In this document: positions 33,659-42,894 of the stretch, one piece after another
How the letters are laid out: every line of letters starts with the position of its first letter
Position numbering within the stretch: position 1 is the stretch's first letter
Assembly: GCA_958296105.1 (NCBI GenBank)
Contig: OY282441.1
Coordinates: 248,001 to 312,000 of the forward strand
DNA from: an uncultured Dehalococcoidia bacterium
GTDB taxonomy: Bacteria; Chloroflexota; Dehalococcoidia; Lucifugimonadales; UBA1123
DNA: 64,000 nucleotides
Direction of reading: 5' to 3'
Position numbers and translations under genes: made by a program
The notes under the pieces: model-generated
Databases searched by the model: none
Told to the model about the DNA's origin: nothing
The model's input: the letters and a program-made list of their open reading frames with translations, nothing else

Positions 33659-35187
33659 TCACCCCCCAAAACTATAGATATTGGGCGTTCGTGGCGCTGG
33701 CGCTCGGCCTGTTCATCTCGGTCGCCGATCTCGGCAGCGTCATGGTCGCGCTCCCGACCATATCCAGCTACTTCGAGACCGATCTGCCAACCACCCAGTG
33801 GGTTCTCATCGGATACACGCTCACCGTGAGCGTCCTGCTGCTTCCCATGGGGCGGCTCGCCGACATCGTGGGGCGCAAGCTCGTATACGTGATCGGCACG
33901 CTCGTAGTGGTTGTCTCCGGCATCGCGGCGGGCATGGCGCCGGACATCGGCTTCCTCATCGCCGCCAAGGTGGTGCAGGGGGCAGGCGCCGCGATGACAC
34001 AGGGGACGTCCATGGCCATGCTCGTAGCCAGCTTCCCCGCCGAGGAGCGCGGCAAGGCGCTCGGCCTCCAGATGAGCATAGTCGGCAGCGGCGGAGTCGC
34101 CGGGCCTGCGCTCGGAGGGCTGATAGTCGGAGGGCTGGGCTGGCAGTGGGTGTTCTTCGCCGCGTCCATCGGCGCATTGGTCGCCGTACTCGCCGCTATC
34201 ATCGTCATAGACTCCAGCCGCGCCGGACGCGCCGCCGCGCGCGGAATTAAGTTCGACTGGCTTGGCGCGGCTCTCTCCACAGGCGCGCTCGTGGCTTTCC
34301 TTCAGGGCATGACGTGGGCGCCCGCCATAGGCTACGGCAGCCCGATCATCGTATCGGCATTCCTCGCCTTCGCCGGCCTGCTCGCCGCGTTCGTCTATCA
34401 GGAGCTGCGCTCACCGTTCCCGATGATGGACGTCAGGCTGTTCCAGCGGCGGCTGTTTTCGATGGGCGTGCTGGCGAGCTTCCTAAACTTCTTGGGCATG
34501 TCCTCCGTCAGATTCCTGATGCCCTTCTACCTCCAGGCAGTCTTGGGACTGTCCCCAACGCAGATTGGTCTCGTCATCGTGCCGGGCGCGGTGTGCATGA
34601 TGATCACCGGGCCGCTGAGCGGACGCTTCTCGGACAGGTTCGGCTGGCGCTGGTTCACTATGGGCGGAATGCTCACCTCCACGACCGGACTGATCATCCT
34701 CGCCACACTCAGGACGGATTCCCCCCTCGCGCTCGCCATGGCAGGCATGATACTCCAGAGCATGGGAGTCGGCATATTCAACGCGCCCAACAACAGCTCC
34801 ATCCTGAGCGCCGTCGAGCAGAGCAAGTACGGCGTGATAACCGGCTTCCTCAACCTCGTCAGAAACTCCGGCAACCTGTGCAGCGTGGCGATGGGCACCG
34901 CCATAGTCACCGGAACGATGGGCGCGCTCGGCTACGCCCCCACGCTCGCCGCCGTGTCCGCCGGAGGCGGCGAGGGCGTGCTGACAGCCTTCACGACCGG
35001 ACTGCGCTTCGCATACTCGAGCATGGCCGTAATCGTGTTCATGGGAGCGATCGCCTCCGCCTTCAAGGGCGCGAGGGTGAACACGCCGCCGCTCACCCCG
35101 AACCCTCCCGCAAACAGAGCCGCCGCCAAACAGCCGTCACAGTCAGCAGATCCAGCAGCGCCGTCCACCCCTCCACTCCGTCGATGA
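33649..35187 (+). CDS. MFS drug/solute efflux transporter (DHA2/EmrB-type)
   Basis: This inner-membrane protein of about 512 residues has 14 predicted hydrophobic helices: the first is YWAFVALALGLFISVADLGS, motif A GRLADIVGRKLVY follows the second, and GPALGGLIVGGLGWQWVFF is the antiporter motif C region. The frame extends far upstream through tenA, but that part is tenA read out of frame. The start is therefore a TTG at 33649 or a CTG at 33655 whose last two bases form the tenA stop (CTGA overlap). Coupling with tenA suggests a linked role such as pyrimidine or thiamine-fragment transport, which is inference. Confidence 0.82.
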   Translation: MRLITPQNYRYWAFVALALGLFISVADLGSVMVALPTISSYFETDLPTTQWVLIGYTLTVSVLLLPMGRLADIVGRKLVYVIGTLVVVVSGIAAGMAPDIGFLIAAKVVQGAGAAMTQGTSMAMLVASFPAEERGKALGLQMSIVGSGGVAGPALGGLIVGGLGWQWVFFAASIGALVAVLAAIIVIDSSRAGRAAARGIKFDWLGAALSTGALVAFLQGMTWAPAIGYGSPIIVSAFLAFAGLLAAFVYQELRSPFPMMDVRLFQRRLFSMGVLASFLNFLGMSSVRFLMPFYLQAVLGLSPTQIGLVIVPGAVCMMITGPLSGRFSDRFGWRWFTMGGMLTSTTGLIILATLRTDSPLALAMAGMILQSMGVGIFNAPNNSSILSAVEQSKYGVITGFLNLVRNSGNLCSVAMGTAIVTGTMGALGYAPTLAAVSAGGGEGVLTAFTTGLRFAYSSMAVIVFMGAIASAFKGARVNTPPLTPNPPANRAAAKQPSQSADPAAPSTPPLRR

Positions 35188-35250
35188 TCTTTCGGACAAA
35201 CCATGAATCCCGTACACTCTGCGACCCGGCAAATCCCCAATATCCCTTCC

Positions 35251-35260
35251 CTATATATAG
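35251..35260 (+). promoter_or_regulatory. CTATATATAG promoter-like element
   Basis: The same 10-base AT palindrome as at 13473 and 26601, here 111 bases before the fused CoA-transferase gene. Confidence 0.35.
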
Positions 35261-35370
35261 AGGGGCAGGGTGGGGGCGTTCCCCACGAACAGCCACCTGT
35301 GCGGCGTCATACCGCCTTCTGTTAAACTTCCGAGCGAACGCCCTGAAACACCAGCCGTCCCGGCAATGTA

Positions 35371-37896
35371 ATGCCAGCCCCAACCCCTGACTCCCAGCCC
35401 CTATCCCCGTACACCGCGCTCGACCTCAGCGAGGGCGGCTTCAACTGGTGCGCCAAGCTGCTCGCAGATTTGGGAGCCGACGTCATCAAGATCGAGCCGC
35501 CCGGCGGCAGTCCCACGCGGCGGCGCGGACCGTTCGCGGTCGGCAGCAGCGGAACGCCCCTGAGCCTGTTCTGGGCAGCTTACTGCGTGAACAAGCGCGG
35601 CGTTACGCTCGACATCCATTCACAGCAGGGCGCTGACACCCTCCGCGCCCTCGCCCAGGATGCCGACATCCTCATCGAGTCGTTCGCGCCCGGCCGCCTC
35701 GCCTCGCTCGGACTCGGCTACGAGGACATCGCGCGCGTCAACCCCGCTCTCGTGTACACCTCTATCACCCCCTTCGGACAGACAGGCCCCTACGCGCGCT
35801 ACCAGGCCCCCGATCTGGTCGCTTGGTCCATGGGCGGCATGACCTACATCTGCGGCGACTCCGACCGCCCCCCGGTTCGCGTCAGCGCGCCGCAGGCAGA
35901 GCTTCACGCCGCAGCCCAAGCCGCCGCCGGCACGATGGCGGCGTTCTGGCATCGTCAGATGACGGGCGAGGGCCAGCACGTAGACGTCTCCATGCAGACG
36001 GCAGTCATGTGGACGCTGATGAACGCCACCCCGTTTCCCCCTCTGCACGGGGTGAACATCGAGCGCGACGGCGCTTTCCGCTCGCGCGGGCAGCTCGCCG
36101 TTCGGCAGGTGTTCGCCTGCGCGGATGGCCACGTCAGCGCGCTAATGTCGCCCGCGACCCTGTCGGGAATCACCGAGTGGATGGCAGAAGACGATACAGG
36201 CCCGGAGTGGCTTCTACAGATAGACTGGGAAGACTGGAGCATCCCCTCCGCCGCGCTCGACGGAGACACCGCCAGCCTGCTGGAACAGTTCGAGTCCATC
36301 CAGCGCGAGGTCGAAAAATTCTTCGCATCCCGCACCAAGCGCGAGCTGTACGAACGCGCCATCAGCCACAGGCTGCTCCTTGCCCCATGTCAGACCGTCG
36401 AGGACATCGCCCTAAGCGAGCAGCTCGCCGCGCGAGACTTCTGGCGAGACCTCGAATACCGCGAGATTGGCAGCTCGCTGACCCACCTCGGCCCGTTCGT
36501 CAAGCTGAGCGAAAGCCCCATATCCATAACCCGCCCCGCGCCCACAGTTGGCCAGCACGACGATCGAATCCTGACAGCCTTGAAATCAGCTCCGCCTCAG
36601 CCTGGAACCCCTGCGGCAGGGGACGCCCCCGCGCCCCGCGCCGCCAGCCGTCATATGCCGTTCCACGGGCTGAAGGTTCTAGACTTCACTTGGGTCGGAG
36701 TCGGCCCCATCACCACCAAGCACCTCGCCGACTTCGGAGCGGACGTGATCCGCATAGAGTCCGTATCCAGGCCCGACGTTCTCAGGAACGGCGCGCCGTT
36801 CAAGGACGGCAAGCCCGGAATCAACCGCAGCCAGTTCTCCGCCAACTACAACTCCAGCAAACGCGGACTGGGCTTGAACCTCGCCCTCCCCGAGGGGCGC
36901 GACCTCGCCCGCCGCATCATCAGCGAGTGGCAGCCAGACATCATAGCCGAGAGCTTCACCCCCCGCGTCATGCCCGGATGGGGACTTGGCTACTCGGACG
37001 CTCGCCAGCTCGCGCCCGGCGTCATATTCTTCAGCACGTGCCAGCAGGGACAGACAGGCCCCCACTCCAGCTACGCCGGCTTCGGACAGCTCGCCGGCGC
37101 GCTCGCCGGCTTCTACCACGTCACCGGCTGGCACGACCGAGACCCCGCAGGCCCATACGGCGCATACTCCGACTTCGTGAACCCGCCCAACGCAGTCGCC
37201 GCCATCGTCGCCGCGCTCGAATACCGCAGACGCACCGGGAGCGGACAGCGCATCGACCTATCTCAGTACGAATGCGCCGCCCACTTCCTGGCTCCGTCCA
37301 TCATGGACTACTTCGCCAGCGGCAGCGTCCTCGACAGGCGCGGGAACGAGGACGACTTGGCAGCCCCTCACGGCGTCTACCGCTGCGCAGACCGCGAGCG
37401 CATCTACACAGGCGTTGGACCGTCTTGGATCGCCATAGCCGTATCGGATGATCGCCAGTGGCAGGCGCTGTGCGCCCACGTGGGACGCCCGGATCTGGCT
37501 GATTCCCCCCGCTTCTCGGACGCCGAATCGCGCCGCCGTCGCCGCGCCGAGCTGGACGCGCTGCTGTCATCGTGGACGCGAGACAAAGACGCTAGGCGAC
37601 TCATGGACGAGCTTCAGGCGGCAGGCGTCCCCGCGGGGATGGCGCAAAGCCAAGCCGACCTGTGGGAAGACCCGCAAATAGCCCATCGCGGCTTCTTTCA
37701 GTGGCTCGACCATGCCGAATGCGGCCCCATGCCGTACGACGGGATCACGTATCGCCTGTCCAAGACTCCCGGCGCCGTCAGAATGCCCCAGGCGCTCGTG
37801 GGTCAGCACAACTCGGAGATCTTAAGCCAGATTCTGGGCATGGACGATACCGCCGTCGCCGCGCTGCTCGCCGATGGCGTACTGGAACAGTCTTGA
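35371..37896 (+). CDS. fused double-domain class III (CaiB/BaiF) CoA-transferase
   Basis: The 841-residue protein has two tandem CaiB/BaiF folds joined by a Pro/Ala-rich linker near residue 410-430. Domain 1 shows LLADLGADVIKIEPPGG, SFAPGRLASLGLGYEDI and GEGQHVDVSMQTAVM. Domain 2 shows LADFGADVIRIES, SFTPRVMPGWGLGY and GSGQRIDLSQYECAA. In single-domain enzymes the catalytic Asp follows the SMQ-type segment (VSMQDAV in formyl-CoA transferase). Here domain 1 has Thr and domain 2 Glu at that place, so the chemistry may be split or changed. The next gene is a single-domain relative with Asp (AMSDGV), which suggests a shared CoA-transfer pathway for an unknown acid. Confidence 0.87.
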   Translation: MPAPTPDSQPLSPYTALDLSEGGFNWCAKLLADLGADVIKIEPPGGSPTRRRGPFAVGSSGTPLSLFWAAYCVNKRGVTLDIHSQQGADTLRALAQDADILIESFAPGRLASLGLGYEDIARVNPALVYTSITPFGQTGPYARYQAPDLVAWSMGGMTYICGDSDRPPVRVSAPQAELHAAAQAAAGTMAAFWHRQMTGEGQHVDVSMQTAVMWTLMNATPFPPLHGVNIERDGAFRSRGQLAVRQVFACADGHVSALMSPATLSGITEWMAEDDTGPEWLLQIDWEDWSIPSAALDGDTASLLEQFESIQREVEKFFASRTKRELYERAISHRLLLAPCQTVEDIALSEQLAARDFWRDLEYREIGSSLTHLGPFVKLSESPISITRPAPTVGQHDDRILTALKSAPPQPGTPAAGDAPAPRAASRHMPFHGLKVLDFTWVGVGPITTKHLADFGADVIRIESVSRPDVLRNGAPFKDGKPGINRSQFSANYNSSKRGLGLNLALPEGRDLARRIISEWQPDIIAESFTPRVMPGWGLGYSDARQLAPGVIFFSTCQQGQTGPHSSYAGFGQLAGALAGFYHVTGWHDRDPAGPYGAYSDFVNPPNAVAAIVAALEYRRRTGSGQRIDLSQYECAAHFLAPSIMDYFASGSVLDRRGNEDDLAAPHGVYRCADRERIYTGVGPSWIAIAVSDDRQWQALCAHVGRPDLADSPRFSDAESRRRRRAELDALLSSWTRDKDARRLMDELQAAGVPAGMAQSQADLWEDPQIAHRGFFQWLDHAECGPMPYDGITYRLSKTPGAVRMPQALVGQHNSEILSQILGMDDTAVAALLADGVLEQS

Positions 37897-37924
37897 CCAA
37901 CGCTTGACCAACGGAGGATGTCCC

Positions 37925-39118
37925 ATGCCAATGGCGTTAGAGGGTATCAAGATAGTCGATCTCTCCCGAATGGCCCCCGGCCCTTTTTGCACTATGGTTC
38001 TAGGCGACCTCGGCGCGGACGTCATCAGAGTAGAGGAGCCCGGCGGCGGCAGGATGGCGCGTGAGCGCAGCGCCGAAATCGACCAGACGCAGACGCGGCG
38101 CAGGGCGGCGTTCAACGCCCTCAACCGCAACAAGCGCAGCATCGCGCTCGACCTGAAGAACCCGGACGCTCAGCGCGCGCTCCACGATCTCACGAAGGAC
38201 GCCGACGTGTTCGTGGAGGGTTTTCGCCCCGGCGTGGTATCGCGTCTCGGCTGCGACTACCGCACCCTGAGCGCGATCAACCCGCGCTTGGTGTACTGCT
38301 CCATCTCCGGCTACGGACAGGATGGGCCATACTCGTCCCTCGTCGGACACGACATCAACTACATCTCGGTCGGCGGCGCGCTCGGCGTCATCGGCCCCAG
38401 AGACGGCGCGCCCGTCATCCCGTACAACATCATCGCCGACTACGCCGGCGGCGGCTTTCACGCCGCCACCGCTATACTCGCCGCGCTCATGGCGCGCGAG
38501 CGCGCGGGCAGGGGACAGTACGTGGACGTAGCCATGTCGGACGGCGTCGCCTACATGCTCGCCTCGCTCATGTCGGAATACTTCTCCGGCGGCGCGCCTC
38601 CCGAGCGAGGACGGACGAATCTCAACGGCGGCGCTCCGTACTACAACGTCTACAGATGCCGCGATGGACGCTACCTGAGCGTCGGCTGCATCGAGCCGTG
38701 GTTCTGGTCTGCCCTCTGCGAAGCGCTCGGACGCGAAGACCTGATCGCCGGCCAGTTCGACCCCGACCGCGCCGAATATATCGAAAACGAGCTGGCGCGC
38801 GCGTTCGAGACCAGAGACAGAGATGACTGGTGGGAAACACTCTCCGCAGTCAGCAGCATAGCGGTGACCAGAGTGACCACCATAGAGGAGGCGGCGCGCG
38901 ATCCGCAGAACCTGCACCGCCGCATGGTGATAGAAGCCGGACAGGTGGACGGCGAGACGGTGAAGCAGGTGGGCATAGGCCCCAAGCTCTCCGACACTCC
39001 CGGCTCGGTCAGGTCGCTCGGCGCGACCGTTGGCCAGCACACCGACCGCATCTTGAGCGATCTGGGCTACTCTGCGCGGCGGATAGCGCGGCTGAGAGAG
39101 TCCGGAGCGGTAGAGTAG
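37925..39118 (+). CDS. class III (CaiB/BaiF) CoA-transferase
   Basis: This 397-residue family III CoA-transferase moves CoA between carboxylic acids through an aspartyl-CoA anhydride. It shows LSRMAPGPFCTMVLGDLGAD (residues 14-33), NRNKRSIALDLK, EGFRPGVVSRLG and GRGQYVDVAMSDGVAYM with the expected Asp. The ATG at 37925 has GGAGG eight bases before it. It starts 28 bases after the double-domain gene and is clearly in the same operon. Its 3' end overlaps that of pncB on the other strand by about 50 bases. Confidence 0.9.
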   Translation: MPMALEGIKIVDLSRMAPGPFCTMVLGDLGADVIRVEEPGGGRMARERSAEIDQTQTRRRAAFNALNRNKRSIALDLKNPDAQRALHDLTKDADVFVEGFRPGVVSRLGCDYRTLSAINPRLVYCSISGYGQDGPYSSLVGHDINYISVGGALGVIGPRDGAPVIPYNIIADYAGGGFHAATAILAALMARERAGRGQYVDVAMSDGVAYMLASLMSEYFSGGAPPERGRTNLNGGAPYYNVYRCRDGRYLSVGCIEPWFWSALCEALGREDLIAGQFDPDRAEYIENELARAFETRDRDDWWETLSAVSSIAVTRVTTIEEAARDPQNLHRRMVIEAGQVDGETVKQVGIGPKLSDTPGSVRSLGATVGQHTDRILSDLGYSARRIARLRESGAVE

Positions 39119-40482
39119 GCGCGTCCGCTCTCCGAGCGCAGCCTTTCCGAAACCTCAGCCGCCAGCCCTTCCAGCTCCGCCGCCACCCTCACATCGTACC
39201 CGCCCGATGGCTTCACCCCGCGCAGACCTCTCGGCAGCTGCGCGATCCGACCCGCATGGAACGCCCGCGCCGACTCCAGATCTGGAAGCGGCGCGGTCAA
39301 GCTCCCGCGTTCGATCACCGTACCAAGCAGCGGCGCGCTCGAATCTGGCAGCCGAGTTTCCATGCCCTTCGCGTGGATCACGTCCCGCCTCATCGCGCCC
39401 TCATCGTCGAACAGCCTCGACACCTGCTTCGCCATAGGCAGAGACACCTTGCCCTCGCTGAGCTTCATCATCGGCTTCCCGCCGTACTCCACCAGCTTGT
39501 ATACGAAGTCCGTATAGGGCGCGTCCGCAGACGTGCCTACCCTCGTCCCCACTCCGAACCCGTCTATGGGAGCGCCGCGCCGCGCCAGCTCGTCTATCGC
39601 GTACTCGTCCAGCCCGCCGCTGGCGAGTATCCGAACGTGGGACAGCCCCGCATCGTCCAGCATCCGCCTCGCCTCTCTGGACAGCGAATCCATGTCCCCG
39701 CTGTCCAGCCGCACCGCGCGCAGGCGGCGGCCGTCCGATTCCATCTCGCCCGCAACGGCAATCGCGCTGCGCACCCCGCCCACCGTGTCATACGTATCCA
39801 CCAAGAACGTGCTGGAATCGGGAAACGATCTGGCGTAGCTCCTGAACGCCTCGCGCTCGTCATCGAACGACGATATGAACGAGTGAGCCATCGTGCCGAC
39901 TGCGGGAATGCCGTAGGCGTCCGCCGCCGCGATGTTGCTGCTGCCATCGAACCCGGCCATGTAAGACGCCCTCGCCAGCTTCATGGCAGCGTCTCGCCCG
40001 TGCGCGCGCCGCGCCCCGAAGTCCACCACCTGCCGACCGTTGGCGGCATCCACCACGCGCGCCGCCTTCGCAGCCAGCATAGACTCCAGGCTGATCTGGT
40101 TTACCAGATACGTCTCCAGCAGCTGGCACTCGATGATCGGGCCGCTCACCTCCAGCGCCGGCTCGGCCGGAAAGAACACCTCGCCCTCTGCCATTGCGCG
40201 CGCGCTGCCCGTAAACCGAACAGAGCGCAGATAGTCCAGAAATCCGCCATCGAAGATACCGAGCCTTTCGAGCGCCGCCAAGTCGCGCTCGGAGAACCCA
40301 AACCCGCCCATGTACTCGACCGCCGACTCCAGGCCGCAGAACACATAGTACGCCCTGTTCGACGGAAACCCGCGAAAGTACAGGCTGAAAGTAGCGTCTC
40401 CCGTCTGCCCACTCTGGAAATAGGCTTGCGCCATAGTCAGCTGATACAGGTCTGTAAACAGCGCGTCTGAGAATTGCGGCAT
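39067..40482 (-). CDS. pncB: nicotinate phosphoribosyltransferase
   Basis: This enzyme of about 471 residues converts nicotinate and PRPP to nicotinate mononucleotide in NAD salvage. The N-terminus reads FTDLYQLTMAQAYFQSG. Further motifs are NQISLESMLAAKAARVV, DFGARRAHG, YMAGFDGSSN, GTMAHSFI, AVRLDSGDMDSLS, ILASGGLDEYAI and FGVGTRVGTS, all characteristic of the PncB2-like group. The ATG at 40482 is chosen because family homology begins there; an ATG 49 codons upstream adds an unrelated segment. It converges with the CoA-transferase gene. Confidence 0.92.
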   Translation of the reverse strand: MPQFSDALFTDLYQLTMAQAYFQSGQTGDATFSLYFRGFPSNRAYYVFCGLESAVEYMGGFGFSERDLAALERLGIFDGGFLDYLRSVRFTGSARAMAEGEVFFPAEPALEVSGPIIECQLLETYLVNQISLESMLAAKAARVVDAANGRQVVDFGARRAHGRDAAMKLARASYMAGFDGSSNIAAADAYGIPAVGTMAHSFISSFDDEREAFRSYARSFPDSSTFLVDTYDTVGGVRSAIAVAGEMESDGRRLRAVRLDSGDMDSLSREARRMLDDAGLSHVRILASGGLDEYAIDELARRGAPIDGFGVGTRVGTSADAPYTDFVYKLVEYGGKPMMKLSEGKVSLPMAKQVSRLFDDEGAMRRDVIHAKGMETRLPDSSAPLLGTVIERGSLTAPLPDLESARAFHAGRIAQLPRGLRGVKPSGGYDVRVAAELEGLAAEVSERLRSESGRAYSTAPDSLSRAIRRAE

Positions 40483-40648
40483 GTCGCGGCCTGTGGCTGG
40501 ATATTGTGGCTGGATATTACTGATTAGGCCGTCGTTCCAGCGAATGCGAGAAGCTGGGGAAAATGGGCAGATCTCATCTTCCAAACCCAAAATATCGGAA
40601 CTATCAAGAGTGATTGACGGCGTGTTCATAGCCTCGCCTGTTTCAACC

Positions 40649-42466
40649 TTAGAGTGGAAGTATATTTATCTTGATGCGTTCCCAGCGTTCCTTTGCCCAC
40701 TGACGTCGTTCAGCAAACTTCCTGCGCTGTTCGTCTCTGAGCCGATTCCGCGCAATCCGCCCTTCGGCGAGAGCTTTGTCTATCGCCTGCTCAACCGTCA
40801 TCTGGTCGGACTTATCCGAGTTGCACGGGGCGCACGCCAAGGCGCGGTTCCAACAGTCGTCATTGCTGCCGTCGCGGGAGTTTGGTTCTACGTGATCAAG
40901 ATGCAGCAGACGGCGATCTTCGTCCATCTCGCTGCCGCAGTACCAGCACGCCGGCCCCCACTCATCAACGAACGCTTCCCATATCTGAATACCTGTCTCA
41001 ACGGGCTTTTGGCGGAATTGGATAGGTTTCAGGATTCGGATGCTAGGCTCTTGCTGTTCGTCATTCGTGCGGCGCACTGGCAGGTCATGCGGCCCCCTCA
41101 CTTTGATGATGCGTTTGTCGCCCAATTCCAGCTTGACGCCCTCTCCGGGCCTGTCGGGAGCTATTTCGGAGTATTCCCCCTCCGTGAGTATGCCAAGTTT
41201 GGGGTGCTTGTGGAACTGACGCCTAACGACAGTCCATGCGCGGAGAGACATATCACAGGCGATCCAGTGCCGTCCTGTCAATTCAGCCGCAACGGGAACA
41301 TAGGCGCAACCGGCGAAGCAGTCGAGTACTAGGTCGCCAGGGTTGCTCGACGACTCTATTATGCGTCGAGCCAACGCCTGGGGCTTCTGTGTCGGGTAGC
41401 CTGTGCGCTCAGTGGCGCTAGACCCAAGAGGGTTGATGTCGGTCCAAATGTCATTGACTTTCGTTCCGAGCGAAGCCGCCAAGTATCGTTTGAGCGCAGG
41501 AATACCACCTTGCTTTTCCGGCCAGAGAATGAGTCCGGCGGCATCTAAAGCGTCCAAGCGGGCATGAACACCCGGAATAGACTGATAGCCCAGAATGACA
41601 TTCTCGTCTATCCACGCCGCATATGCACCAGTTCGGGGCGCGGACCAATGGCGACCTGAATTGGTGGGGTCTATTCCTTTCCACGCCTGCCCGCTTTCCC
41701 CCTCACTAATATTCGCCCCCGTTAGGTCGCCAGACCTAAAACGCCCGAAGATGTCATCCCGCATACGATAGGCTTTCCTGACATAGCCATTGTCCAGCGC
41801 GCCATAGGCGTTATTCCATACCGGAGCGTCGCTTTTGGAGTAGAAGAGGATGGTGTCATGAACACGCCCATACTGCTCGCCATCACTGCGTCCAGAGGTT
41901 CGCCGCCACACAATCTCATTCCTGAAATTCTGTTGTCCAAACACGGCGTCCATCATCTGCCGAAGGTAGGCGTTGGCTTCGTGGTCGCAGTGCAGATAGA
42001 CGCTTCCGGTCGACTTGAGGATACGCCGTATCTCGATCATCCGCATCGTCATAAAGGCGATATATCCCGCGGTGCTGTCGGAATGAGTGTACCGAGTGGC
42101 TTCTATCAGGTGGCGCGCCGGAGGGCATACGGCTTCCAGCATATCCCAATCGGCTTCTGTCACCTGATAACGGAAGTCCCATATTTCCTTGAATGAAGCC
42201 GTTATCCCAGACTGGTCTGGAAACTCCAATCCAGCTTCGTAGGCGTCGGACTCGTTCTGGATTCCCCAAGAAATGAGGAGATCGTATTCGTGTTCCAGTT
42301 CGGCATCTGTAAGTGGCGGCCTCAGCCTGCCCGTGAATGTCTGATTCTTTCCAAACGGCGGGTCAATAACCACCAGGTCAACGCTCTCCGTATCCAGCGC
42401 CTTTAGGAACGGCAGGTTGTCGCTGATGAAGACCGTCCTGTTGAGATCTTCTGTGTTCGGAGTCAT
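40649..42466 (-). CDS. DNA methyltransferase fused to HNH endonuclease
   Basis: The 605-residue protein has an N-terminal beta-class amino-methyltransferase (N6-adenine or N4-cytosine): motif IV VVIDPPFGKN (DPPF, residues 35-38) comes before motif I DLVLDCFAGCAYVPVAAELT (about 386-405), with YPTQKPQALARRII between. A separate C-terminal HNH nuclease follows: CWYCG (507-511), LHLDHVEP with the HxxH pair (522-525), Asn540 and CAPC (545-548). One chain thus holds modification and cleavage domains, unlike standard type III Mod proteins. A small upstream frame ends two bases before its ATG. The C-terminus is basic and helical (RRQWAKERWERIK). Confidence 0.88.
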   Translation of the reverse strand: MTPNTEDLNRTVFISDNLPFLKALDTESVDLVVIDPPFGKNQTFTGRLRPPLTDAELEHEYDLLISWGIQNESDAYEAGLEFPDQSGITASFKEIWDFRYQVTEADWDMLEAVCPPARHLIEATRYTHSDSTAGYIAFMTMRMIEIRRILKSTGSVYLHCDHEANAYLRQMMDAVFGQQNFRNEIVWRRTSGRSDGEQYGRVHDTILFYSKSDAPVWNNAYGALDNGYVRKAYRMRDDIFGRFRSGDLTGANISEGESGQAWKGIDPTNSGRHWSAPRTGAYAAWIDENVILGYQSIPGVHARLDALDAAGLILWPEKQGGIPALKRYLAASLGTKVNDIWTDINPLGSSATERTGYPTQKPQALARRIIESSSNPGDLVLDCFAGCAYVPVAAELTGRHWIACDMSLRAWTVVRRQFHKHPKLGILTEGEYSEIAPDRPGEGVKLELGDKRIIKVRGPHDLPVRRTNDEQQEPSIRILKPIQFRQKPVETGIQIWEAFVDEWGPACWYCGSEMDEDRRLLHLDHVEPNSRDGSNDDCWNRALACAPCNSDKSDQMTVEQAIDKALAEGRIARNRLRDEQRRKFAERRQWAKERWERIKINILPL

Positions 42467-42468
42467 AG

Positions 42469-42700
42469 CTAAACCAACCTCATCTGCCCGTTCAGGCGCA
42501 TCTCAACCGGCTCAATCAAGTCCGCGTATAGCAGATGCCTGCCTATCATCCCCTGAACGATAGAAGCCATCTGCGCCAGCGTGTCCAATGGGCGGGTGTT
42601 GTGCCGCCCCTCTCTATATACAAAGAGGATCCAGAACCATGCAATCCATCTCTCCGTCCCGAATTCCCGCCCACGCGCGCCGACAGGATGACATCGCTTG
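42469..42700 (-). pseudogene. C-terminal remnant upstream of the methyltransferase-HNH gene
   Basis: A minus frame without a start reads RWIAWFWILFVYREGRHNTR, PLDTLAQMASIVQGMIGRHL and LYADLIEPVEMRLNGQMRLV, then TAG at 42469-42471, two bases before the ATG of the next gene. The spacing is typical of an operon, and the sequence looks truly coding at its end. Farther upstream it degrades. It is probably the tail of a former partner gene. Family not recognised. Confidence 0.35.
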
Positions 42701-42894
42701 TGGCGACTCCCCCCTGAACGCGCCGAGACCGTTTCCCCTTTGGCGGAAGGCCTCCGAGCTGCGCCTCGCCGCCGTCCGCTCGTCTATTGGCAGCCAATCG
42801 CTTCTCTCGCCTGTATATTGCGTCTGCGCAAGTGTAAAATTGGCTGGCGGCATCGTCAAGCGCCGCCAAACATCATCTCTCAGGAAAGACCGAC

